Below are positions 33,534-41,964 of a stretch of DNA of 64,000 nt, in pieces. Under the pieces are notes generated by a model. The model did no database searches. It saw only the letters and a program-made list of their open reading frames with translations, and was not told the origin of the DNA. Both the position numbers and the translations under genes were made by a program. How positions within the stretch are numbered: the stretch's first letter is position 1; every line of letters starts with the position of its first letter. The DNA is from Deltaproteobacteria bacterium (lineage in GTDB: Bacteria > Myxococcota_A > UBA796 > UBA2385), in NCBI GenBank assembly GCA_018401435.1, contig JAGYJW010000017.1, forward strand, positions 59,365-123,364. The letters run 5' to 3'.

Positions 33534-34298
33534 TTGCGTGCCGCCAATACCGACGAAGTGGTCCTCGCCTTGGACCGGATCCTGGCCGACCGCCGCTACG
33601 CGGCGCAGCCGCTGGGCCTCTTCCCGGCCCTCTACCGGCAGGTGACCCTGGCCGTGCGCCGCGGCATCGCCCTGGGCCTCTTCGAAGACGGGCCGCGCAT
33701 GGACGCCTTCGACACCCGCTTCGCCAATCGCTACCTCGTGGCCCTGGACCGCTGGCAGCAGGGCCTGCCCATTCGCGGCGCCTGGCAGCAGGCCTTCGAC
33801 TTCGGGCAGCGGGGACAGGGCATCGCCATGCAGCACCTGATGTTGGGCATGAACGCCCACATCAACCTGGACCTGGGGGTAGCGGCGGCAGCGGTCGCAC
33901 CCGGCGCCTCCCTGCCGGCCCTGCACCGGGACTTCAACCTGATCAACGACCTGCTGGAGGCCATGATCGACGACTGCCAGCAGGTGCTGGACCGCTACTC
34001 CCCCATGCTCGATCTGCTGGACCGGGTGGGCGGTCGCAAGGACGAGGCCATCGCCGACTTCAGCATGCGGCGGGCCCGGGCGGCGGCCTGGGAGGTGGCC
34101 GAGGGGCTCGCCCACCTGGAGGGCCCCGCGCGCCGGGCGGCCGTGGGGCGCATCGACCGGCGCGCCTGCGAGATCGGCCGCCGGGTGGCCCGCCCCGGGC
34201 CGGTGCTGGGCCTTGCGATCGAGGCGATCGGCCTGGTCGAAAGCACCGACCACCGCTCCATGATCGCGCAACTCAACCGCATCGTTCCCGCCGATTGA
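33534..34298 (+). CDS. DUF5995-like protein
   Basis: A 254-residue soluble helical protein. The order FPALYRQVTLAVRRGI, DTRFANRYLVALDRW, AWQQAFD and MLGMNAHINLDLGVA, plus the acidic HRDFNLINDLLEAMIDDCQQVLD helix, is that of the DUF5995 family. The HINLDL element and the conserved His/Asp/Asn residues suggest a buried active site, possibly metal-dependent, in a mostly helical fold. No enzymatic function is established for the family as far as I know. The start is TTG, fixed by an excellent AAAGGAGG site. It appears to be a single-gene unit. Confidence 0.8.
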   Translation: MRAANTDEVVLALDRILADRRYAAQPLGLFPALYRQVTLAVRRGIALGLFEDGPRMDAFDTRFANRYLVALDRWQQGLPIRGAWQQAFDFGQRGQGIAMQHLMLGMNAHINLDLGVAAAAVAPGASLPALHRDFNLINDLLEAMIDDCQQVLDRYSPMLDLLDRVGGRKDEAIADFSMRRARAAAWEVAEGLAHLEGPARRAAVGRIDRRACEIGRRVARPGPVLGLAIEAIGLVESTDHRSMIAQLNRIVPAD

Positions 34299-34360
34299 GC
34301 GCCAGGCCAGACGCGGCCCACCGACGCGACCGTCCGGGCCCGCGGCGGCGCGCCACGCGA

Positions 34361-34366
34361 TAGCAT
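34361..34366 (+). promoter_or_regulatory. -10-like element TAGCAT
   Basis: CGCGATAGCAT lies 30 nt before the TTG at 34391 and upstream of the amidase lipoprotein signal. It marks where the transcript of that gene probably begins. Confidence 0.35.
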
Positions 34367-34390
34367 CGGCGCCCCGTCCCGGACCGCTGG

Positions 34391-35219
34391 TTGCCCCGTC
34401 CGCCCCCCGTCCTCCTCCCACCGCCCCTGCGCCGGCCAGCTTCGGCTGGGCGTCGTCCTGCTGGCCGCTGCTTGCGTGGCAGAGGCCGACAGCGCGGGCG
34501 TCGACAGCGGGCGCGCGCCGCTCGACACCGCCGCTCCGGGCCTGCTGCCCGATGTCGGCCCCCTGGTGCCCGAATCGCTGGCCCGGCCTCGGGTGGAGCG
34601 CCCCACCCTGCAGCGCTGGCCCATCGTCTGGAATGACGAGCGCGAGGCCCTCACCCAGGCCTACCTGGCCCACCACCACGGCGGGCCCCTGACCGGCGAC
34701 CCCAGCGCGGACAGCCATATGGTGCCCCGCATGGTGGTCATTCACTGGACGGCGGGCCCCAACCTGCGCAGCGCACGCGCCACCTTCCTGGCGCCCACCC
34801 AGAAGAACTCGCGCCGACGATCCCGATGGAACCTGGTGAACCTGTCTGCGCACTTCCTGGTGGACCGCGACGGCGCCCGGGTGCAGCTGATGGAGCCCAC
34901 CCGCGTGGGGCGGCACACCATCGGCCTCAACCACCTCGCCATCGGCATCGAGAATGTGGGCGACCGCGACCGCTGGCCCCTCACCCGGTCCCAGGTCGAA
35001 TCCAACGCCGCCCTGCTGCGCTGGCTGGTGCAGGAGCACCCCAGCATCACCCACTTGATCGGCCACTACGAGTATCGGCGCTTCGAGGGCACGCCCCTCT
35101 TCCGCGACCAGACCCGCTTTCGCACCGGGCGCAACGACCCAGGCAAGCCCTTCATGGAGGCCCTGCGCTACGAGCTGCGCGACCTGGGCCTGCTGGGGCC
35201 GCCCGAAGGGGCGCGCTGA
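34391..35219 (+). CDS. N-acetylmuramoyl-L-alanine amidase lipoprotein (PGRP fold)
   Basis: Residues from about 34685 on form an Amidase_2/PGRP domain: VIHWTAGPN with the zinc His, LVNLSAHFLVDRDGARVQL, RVGRHTIGLNHLAIGIENVGDRD with the second conserved His, and HLIGHYEYRRF with the third. These enzymes cleave the stem peptide from MurNAc in peptidoglycan. The domain starts after a lipoprotein-type signal peptide (LGVVLLAAACVAEADSAG) that is in the same frame but lies upstream of the first in-frame GTG at 34476. No ATG/GTG/TTG lies in frame before it, so the real start is probably TTG 34391 with one indel in the C-rich run before 34458. The minimal uncontested reading is 34476-35219. It should act from the periplasmic face of a membrane. 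Confidence 0.75.
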
Positions 35220-35225
35220 CCGGCC

Positions 35226-35756
35226 TCAGGCGGGCAGAAAGCCCGGCAGGCGCAGGTGCACCTCCACCCGGTCCTGCAGCTTGATGGCCCCCAACAGCGC
35301 CTTGTAGGGGGCGATGCCCCACAGGCTGGGCCGCAGCATGGCCGTCAGCTCCAGGCCGCCCGAGCGCAACCGACCGGTCGCCGAGAAGGGGCGCTCCTGG
35401 CCGCGAAGCGACAGGGTGCCGCTCAAGCCCACATCGTCCCGGTCCGGGGCGCGACGGGACCAGCGCGCCACCACCCGGATCTCGGGAAAACGCGCCCCTT
35501 GCAACAGCTCCTGCTGCAGGGTGGTCTCGATGGTGGCCCTGTCCCTGGCCGACAGGGCAGAGGCGTCCAGCACGCCGCCCTTCAGGGCGCCCTCCACCCG
35601 GATGCCATCAACGGGAATGAAGGCCTGGACTTCATCTTCATCGATCTCTACCCGCCAGCCCCCAACCTTCAGGCGCAGGTCGTGGGCCACGCGGGACAGC
35701 AGGCCCTCTTTGAAGGTCAGCAGGCTGATCTCGCCCTGGTCCAGCCTGCGGGTCAC
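35226..35756 (-). CDS. YceI-like protein
   Basis: A 176-residue protein resembling the YceI lipid-binding beta-barrel family: LLSRVAHDLRLKVGGWRVEID, the ALKGGVLDASALSARDRATIETTLQQELL helix-like insertion, and RFPEIRVVARW...LSGTLSLRGQERPFSATGRLRSGGLELTAMLRPSLWGIAPYKALLGAIKLQDRVEV read in pieces. YceI proteins bind polyisoprenoids or other long lipids. There is no signal peptide with the GTG start at 35756, unlike periplasmic YceI, so this may be a cytoplasmic variant. GTGA overlap couples it to the upstream acyltransferase gene, which also handles lipids. Confidence 0.78.
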   Translation of the reverse strand: MTRRLDQGEISLLTFKEGLLSRVAHDLRLKVGGWRVEIDEDEVQAFIPVDGIRVEGALKGGVLDASALSARDRATIETTLQQELLQGARFPEIRVVARWSRRAPDRDDVGLSGTLSLRGQERPFSATGRLRSGGLELTAMLRPSLWGIAPYKALLGAIKLQDRVEVHLRLPGFLPA

Positions 35757-37011
35757 TCGTCCCCCTGCCGGGCGGCGGGCAGCTTGTCGCGTTCGGACTC
35801 CATGACCTCGCGCATGGACTCCAGCAGGCTCTGGAGCCGGTCGCCCGAGGCCAGCCCCACCGGCGCGGTGCCCACCAGGTCCAGGCCCTCGGCGTCGCCA
35901 TTCAAGGTGAGGAACAGGGGCATGCCCGGGTTGCCAGGAGGGATCCAGAAGGCGCGCTGGCTGCGAAAGATCGGAGCCGACACCAGGGAGAGATCCTGGC
36001 GCCCCAGGTTGGAGATCGAGGCCGACACGGCGAAGCGGGCGCGGTCCAGGCGCTCCAGGGTGTGACGGCGCCCCGCCCAGGTCATCAACCACAGGGGCAG
36101 GCCGCGCACCCGGTCGGCCGAGATGGCCTGGGCCGCGGCGTGGTGGCCGTCAAAGCCCGAAGACAGCCGGGCCCGCACCCGGGCGTTGGCCTGGGAGATG
36201 CTGGCCACGCCGTCCATGTCCACCCGCAGGATGCCGGTGAGGTTGGCGGTGGAGCGCCGGTCGGGCCGGTAGCGCCGCAGGTCGACCGGCACCGCGAAGC
36301 GCAGGGGGTCGGTGGTGTGGTTGCGGCTGGCGCGCCAGAGGGCGACCAGGGCCCGGGGCAGCAGGCCGCGAAAGGCGCCGTCCACCCGCACCCGCGTCCA
36401 GGTGGTGGCGAAGTCGGTGCTGGTGGGGCTGCCGGTGGGGGCCATGCGGTCGGCGGGGGGCTCGTCCATGCCCTGATCGATGGCCATGCGGGCATAGTCC
36501 ACGTCGATCCAGGGGCCGGACTCCGAGCCCTTGGGGGCCTCGCCGCGCAAGGCGGCGAAGATGTCGCTGGCAAAGAGCCAGGCGCCGCGCCCATCCATGG
36601 CGGCGTGGTGGGTGCGCAGCACGATGCGCCAGCCCGAGGGGTCGTCGGGATCGGCGGGCTGCACCAGGAGCAGCTCGGCCACCGGGCCCAGGATGGGGTC
36701 CAGGGGCTCATTGAGGAAGGGGGCACCCGCGGGGCCCCTGCCATCCCAGGCGGCGCCATCCACCACCCCGCACCCGGGGCGGTGGGCCATCGGCGGTCCA
36801 TCGCGCCCCCGCAGCAGGCCGCGCAGGCGGCAGGCGCCGGGGTTGGCGGCGGCGGCGGCGGCCACGGCGGCGCGCACCGCCTCGGGGCCCGGCAGGCCCA
36901 CCCCTCCAGGACCAGCTGGTTCACGAAGGGGGCGTGGATGCGGTCCGCGACGATCCAGGTGCGCTCCAGACCCGAGAGCGGACGGTCGGCGCGGGGGACG
37001 AGGGGCTTCAT
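35753..37011 (-). CDS. WS/DGAT- or condensation-type acyltransferase, frameshifted
   Basis: A protein of about 418 residues. The start MKPLVPRADRPLSGLERTWIVADR gives an N-terminus typical of wax ester synthase/DGAT or alcohol acyltransferases; the reading must shift frame near 36900 within CAGGCCCA to continue as EAVRAAVAAAAAANPGACRL. The catalytic motif RTHHAAMDGRGAW (HHxxxDG) is intact and lies about residue 140. The second half has RFAVPVDLRRYRPDRRSTANLTGI and SASISNLGRQD, as in the CoA-dependent acyltransferase superfamily. Members use acyl-CoA or carrier-bound acyl groups to esterify alcohols, diacylglycerol or amines; the substrate cannot be told here. It is coupled by overlap to the YceI-like gene. 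Confidence 0.75.
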
Positions 37012-37134
37012 GGAGGGAGAGATCCGCCTGGGCTTGCCGAGTCCTGCACCTCGGCCGGGAAGATGAGGATAGCCCCCTGCGGCGAGACCGGTGCGCCCTT
37101 CCCAGCGCTGGACCCGCTCGACACGGAAGCCACC

Positions 37135-38577
37135 GTGAAGCCCGCCATCTCCGAACACGCCTCCCGCTGGCTGCGATCCCATCGGATCCGGCGCGGGGCG
37201 GAGCGTGGGCCGGCGGCGCTGGCCCTGCTGCTGTCGGGGGCCCTCGCGGCGCGCTTCGCCCCAAGCCCCCGGCTGGCCCTGCTGCTGCTGACGCTGTCGG
37301 CCCTGGGCGCCCTGGGCCTCTTTGCCTGGGGGCTGCGGCGGACCTGGTCCTCGCCGGCCGCGCTGCTGCGCCGAGCCGACGGGCCCTGGGGGGACGATCT
37401 GCTGCAGACCGGGCAGGCCATCGAAGCCGGCTCTGCCCAGGGCAGCACGGCCCTGCAAGCCGCTGTATTGGCCCGCGCCCGCGCCCAGGCACCCGACCGG
37501 TCGTCGGGCGCCGTGGCGCCCCTGCGGGCACCCTGGGCCGCCCTGGGCCTGTGCCTCGCCCTGCTCAGCCTGCACGGCATGGCCGGCCGACGCTACGGTC
37601 CCGCCGCGGCCCCGGCCCTGGCGCGCAGCCTGGAAGGCGGCCGCATGGACGGCGCCAGGCCGGGGCAGGCCGCCCTCCCCGCCCGCAGCCCCCATCGCCC
37701 GACGCGCTGGCCCCGGTCGAGGCCGAGCCCGCCGCCCGAAAGCGCGGCGCTGGCGGCGGGAGCGCCGGAGAGGAGGGCCCCGATGACGCCGGCGACGCCG
37801 GGGCGAGCGACAGCCGCGCCACCCCGACCGCAGACGCGCCGGCCGAAGCCGGCTGGGACCCCTGGCGGGGGCGACGGGCCTGTGGTTGCCCGGCAGCGGG
37901 GGCGGCGCGGGTCAAAATGGCACCCTGGGCTCGGGCCGACGCGACGACACGGCCGGCAGCGCGGGCCCCCAGGCCGGCGGCAACCTGGCCGCAGCCACCG
38001 ACGACAAGGGCCTGGCCGCCGGCGGGGCGCCCTGCCGACGGCGCCGACGCCAGCGCTGCCAGGGGCGACCTCGACACCGTGCAACAGGGCGAGGGCCCGG
38101 CCGAAGAAGGCGCCGAAGACGCCGTCTCCGACGAGGGCGCCGCCCCGGGAGAAGGCGGTGAAGAGGCCGATGACGTCGAGGGCGAAGGGGACAAGGCCCC
38201 CATCCCCCCCGAGACCCGCCAGGGCGAGGACGAGAACCTGGGCAAAGGCGAGAGCAGCGCGGGACGGCCCGGCGCCGGAGGGGCCAACGACGCCAGCGGC
38301 AGCGCGGCGGTCGCCGCCATGAAGGCCCCGCCCGCCTGGAAGGTGGCCAGCGAGTGGGTGGAGGGCCAGTGGCGCGCCGCCCCGCCACCCTGCTGCGCAC
38401 CATCGAAGAGGGGCGCACCGGCCAGCGCTCCAGCCAAGAATTCAGGCGGTGGCCGCCCAATACCGGGCCATTGCCGAGGCCGCGTCCACCCCCGAGGCCG
38501 TGCCCCCCACGCGCCGCGCCTACCTCAACCGCTACTTCGACGCGCTGTCCGCCCCCGAGGACCCCGATGCCCCTTGA
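37135..38577 (+). CDS. Membrane protein with hyperacidic linker heading MoxR operon, multiply frameshifted
   Basis: Starting at GTG 37135 the product has about 40 charged residues, two membrane helices ([33 protein letters not shown]) and a helical cytoplasmic or periplasmic part ([21 protein letters not shown]). The frame then moves 1-3-2-3-2-1 between about 37700 and 38450. The pieces read as [23 protein letters not shown], a Glu/Asp/Gly-rich tract ([21 protein letters not shown]), [30 protein letters not shown] and [39 protein letters not shown] before the stop at 38577. This order fits the DUF4175-like or similar leading gene of MoxR/BatA clusters. Five indels in 0.8 kb make the exact sequence unreliable. 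It overlaps the moxR start by 11 nt. Confidence 0.55.
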
Positions 38578-39550
38578 CTCCGCCGATCCGGTCGCCGCCG
38601 CCCACCAGTCCCTGGCCCGCCTCGAAGCCGAGATCCGCAAGGTCTACATCGGCCAGGATCAGCTGGTGCGCGGCGTCCTGCTGGGTCTGCTGGCCCGAGG
38701 AAACCTGCTGCTGGAGGGGGCGCCCGGCCTTGGAAAGACGCTGCTGGTGCGTGTTCTGGCAGAGGCGCTGCACCTGCGCTTCTCCCGCATCCAGTTCACC
38801 CCGGACCTGATGCCCGCCGACATCACCGGCGGCCCCACCCTGCTCACCAACGCCGCGGGCGGCACCGAATTGCGCTTCCGGCCGGGCCCGGTCTTCGCCC
38901 ACATCGTGCTGGCCGACGAGGTCAACCGCGGTACGCCCAAGACCCAGTCCGCGCTGCTGGAGGCCATGCAGGAGCAGGCGGTGACCATCGCCGGCGAACG
39001 CCACGCCTTGGAGGCCCCCTTCCTGGTCATCGCCACCCAGAACCCCATCGAGATGGAGGGCACCTACCCCCTGCCCGAAGCCCAGCTCGATCGCTTCCTA
39101 TTCAAGCTGGACGTGCCCTTTCCCGACAGCGCCACCTTGCAGCGCATCGGCTTGCAGACCACCTCGGGGCCGCCCGCCACCGTCCAGCCCGTGCTGCACC
39201 GCGACGAGCTGCTCGCGCTGCAAGACCTGGTGCGCCAGCTGGTCGTGGCCCCCCACATCGCCGAATATGCCGCCGCCATGGTCCTGGCCACCCACCCCGA
39301 CCAGCCCGGCGCCCCCGAGGCCGTGCGGCGCTTCGTGCGCTATGGCGCCAGCCCCCGCGCGATGCAGGCCCTGCTGCTGGCCGGCCGGGCCCAGGCCCTG
39401 ATGGAGGGCCGGGAGCAGGTCTCGGTGGCCGATCTGCGCGCCATCGCCCGCCCCGTGTTGGGCCACCGGGTCTTTCTGCGCTTCGAGGCCGAGCTGGAGG
39501 GCCAGCGCCAGTCCGACATCGTCGATGCAGTGCTGAAGGCCACCGCGTGA
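38567..39550 (+). CDS. MoxR-family AAA+ ATPase
   Basis: A 327-residue AAA+ ATPase of the MoxR group. Walker A is GAPGLGKT (residues 51-58), Walker [11 protein letters not shown], and the sensor region is [26 protein letters not shown]; arginine fingers and the helical lid ([17 protein letters not shown]) are all present. MoxR proteins act as chaperones that load metals or mature complexes together with VWA-domain proteins, which follow directly here. It begins inside the end of the previous gene and overlaps the DUF58 gene by 4 nt, so the four downstream genes are one operon. The ATG is at the usual position for the family. Confidence 0.92.
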   Translation: MPLDSADPVAAAHQSLARLEAEIRKVYIGQDQLVRGVLLGLLARGNLLLEGAPGLGKTLLVRVLAEALHLRFSRIQFTPDLMPADITGGPTLLTNAAGGTELRFRPGPVFAHIVLADEVNRGTPKTQSALLEAMQEQAVTIAGERHALEAPFLVIATQNPIEMEGTYPLPEAQLDRFLFKLDVPFPDSATLQRIGLQTTSGPPATVQPVLHRDELLALQDLVRQLVVAPHIAEYAAAMVLATHPDQPGAPEAVRRFVRYGASPRAMQALLLAGRAQALMEGREQVSVADLRAIARPVLGHRVFLRFEAELEGQRQSDIVDAVLKATA

Positions 39551-40421
39551 AGGTGGACCGGGCCATCCTGCCCCTGGCCGCCCGGCTGAAGCTGGCCAGC
39601 CCGGGGGCGGTGACCGGCGATCAGCCAGGGGAGCGCCGCTCCCGGCTGGCGGGCCGCGGCGTGGAGCTGGCGGACCACCGGCCCTATGGCCCCGGCGACG
39701 AGCTGCGCCTGGTGGATTGGAATGCCTGGCAGCGCCTGGGCACCCTGCAGGTGCGCCTCTTCCAGGAGAGCCGCGGGCAGCGCGTTCACATCGCCCTGGA
39801 CGCGAGCGCGTCCATGGGAATTCCGGCTGAGAAGGCCGACCACGCCGCCACCCTGACGGCGGCGCTGTGCCTGGTGGCCCTGCTGCAGCGGGACGCCCTG
39901 CGCCTGAGCGTGGCGGGGGGCGGGCAGCCCTTCACCGTCACGGGCGCGGACGCCGGGCGCTTCGCCGCGGTGCTCAAGGCCCTCGAAGACGCGCGTCCAG
40001 ACGGCGAAGACCGCCAGCAGCTCGCCGCCGCCCTGGGGGCGCGGCGCCTGGACCGGGCGCTGCTGATCACGGACCTGCTGATGCCGCCCGAGGACCTGGA
40101 CCGGCTGCTGCGGGCCCTGGCCGCCGGGGTCGGCAGGCCGCCGTGCTGCATGTCCTGGGCCCCACCGAGCTGAACCCGCCGCTGGACGGTCCGGTGGAGT
40201 GGGAGGACGCCGAGACGGGCGAGCGCATGGAGATCGACGGCGGTCCCGACGCCCAGGACGCCTACCGCAAGGCGCTGCACCGCTGGCTGGACGCCTTGCC
40301 CGCCCGCTGTGCCGCCTTGGGGGTGCGCTACCTGCCGGCCTGGACCCACCACCCCCTGCCGGATCTGCTCGAAGACCTGCGCCGTGCCGCCATTCTTCAA
40401 GGTGGCAGGGGCGCCTCTTGA
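39547..40421 (+). CDS. DUF58 protein with VWA-like domain, frameshifted
   Basis: Starts with GTG overlapping the MoxR stop. The N-terminal half carries the DUF58 signature RGVELADHRPYGPGDELRLVDWNAWQRLGTLQVRLF, followed by a VWA/MIDAS-type strand and loop, IALDASASMG (DxSxS). Frame 1 stops at 40173 after an unlikely tail; frame 3 from about 40130 continues as AAVLHVLGPTELNPPLDGPVEWEDAETGERMEIDGG and ends RRAAILQGGRGAS, a natural completion for the VWA fold, so I infer one indel near 40130. Full length is about 290 residues, normal for the family. DUF58 proteins are the standard partner of MoxR and are thought to deliver substrates to it. The TTG of the next gene overlaps its stop. Confidence 0.78.
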
Positions 40422-41964
40422 TCCTCGCCCGCCCCCTGCTGCTGCTGCTGCTGCTGGCCGCGATCCCGGTGGTCTGGGCCTTCTTGCGCAAGGCCCCTCC
40501 CCGCCGGCTGCCAGCGGGCAGCCTGATGTTGCTGCGGGTGCTGCAAGGCGCACCCCGCAAGCGCCGGCGCATCGATCGCCTGCTGCGCCTATTCTTGATC
40601 CTCTGCGCCCTGCTGGCGCTGGTGGCCGCCCTGGCCTTCGATCCAGCACCTCCGGCCGGACCCACCTGGGTGCTGCTGGACGATTCAGCGAGCATGGGGG
40701 CGACGGGGCCGGACGGCCGGCGCATCGACCGCGCGCGGGGGCAGCTGGCCGATTGGCTGGCCGACCACCCCGAGGCCCCGGTGGGCCTGATCCGGCTGGC
40801 CCCCTTGCAGGTGGAGCTGCGGCCCAGCCTCGACCACAAAGCGATGCTGGACTTCATCTTCGCGGTGGAGCCCAAGGGCGCCCAGGCCGATCCGCTGCCC
40901 CTGCTCGCCGGCCTGTGTGCCGAGCCAACGCCCCCCCGACTGCTGGTCCTGAGCGAGTCCCTGCTGCTGCCCGCAGACCTGCCCTGCCCGGTGGAGCGGG
41001 TGGACCTGGGCCCCCCGACGCCCAACCAGGGCATCGTGGACCTGCGCGCCCGGCCGGCCGATGGCCTGGGGCTGTGGGAGATCGCCGTGACGGTGGCCGG
41101 AGAGGGGGCCGTAGCCCTGAACCTGTCGGTCGATGGGCAGCCCAGCGCGCCCAGCCCGGTGACCGGCTCGGGCCTGCTCTGGCTGAGCCTGCCCGCCGGT
41201 GGCGCACTCCGTCTGAGCACCCCCGCCGACGCCTTCAGCCAGGACGACGAGGCCACCCTCAAGCTGGACGGCGGCGGAAGCGTGAACGCGCTGCTGATCA
41301 CCGATGAGCCGCAGGGCTTCGCCGCCCTGGCCCTGGGCGCCCACCCGCGGGTCCAGCTGTCCGTGGCCGCGCCGGATACGCCGCCCCCGCCCGACCCCGT
41401 GGACCTGCTGGTGCTGGAAGCCCCCCTGGCCAAGCCCTGGCCCGAGGCCCGCCGGGTGCTCGTCCTGGGCCTTCCCATCGACGGGGAGCCAGGCCCCCTG
41501 CTGCGCGCGCCCAACTTGAGGGAGCAAGCCGACGATCCGCTGCTGCGCTGGGTCTCGCTCACCGATATCCAAGTGCGGAACGCCCGCGTCTTGCCCGATT
41601 CGCCCGGCAGCCAGCCCCTGCTGCTGGCCGAAGAGGGCGCCTTGGCCCAGCGCCGTCCCCGCCCCGATGGCAGCGCCCTGCTGGTCTTCTCTTTCGGCCT
41701 CTCCGACAGCGATCTCGGCCTGCGGGCGGCCTGGGTGAACCTGGTGGCCAACCTGGTGGAGGAGGCGGCGCCCCTGGCCCCGGTGGTGGTGAGCGCCGAC
41801 CCCTGCCGCGCATCGAGGCCGCCCAGCCGGCCGCCCAAGGCGCAGGCCTGAGCCGCCGCGGCGGGCTGCTGGCCACCCTGCTTCAGCTCGCGCCGCTGCT
41901 GGCCCTGGGCCTGCTGGGGGCCGAGACCGGCGTGGCGGCCTGGCAGCGGCGGCGCCATGCCTGA
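40418..41964 (+). CDS. BatA-like VWA membrane protein, frameshifted near the end
   Basis: TTG start overlapping the DUF58 stop. The N-terminus is the BatA pattern: membrane helix (LLLLLLLAAIPVVWAFL), PPRRLPAGSLMLLRVL, a second helix (LFLILCALLALVAALAF), then a VWA-like strand/loop WVLLDDSASMG. The middle 300 residues are beta-rich (ALNLSVDGQPSAPSP, LKLDGGGSVNALLITDEP). Frame 2 ends at 41851 with a poor tail; shifting near 41800 gives LPRIEAAQPAAQGAGLSRRGGLLATLLQLAPLLALGLLGAE with a C-terminal membrane helix and the stop at 41964, exactly where the next gene overlaps. So one indel is inferred. The protein is probably anchored at both ends, with the VWA domain in the periplasm. Confidence 0.75.
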
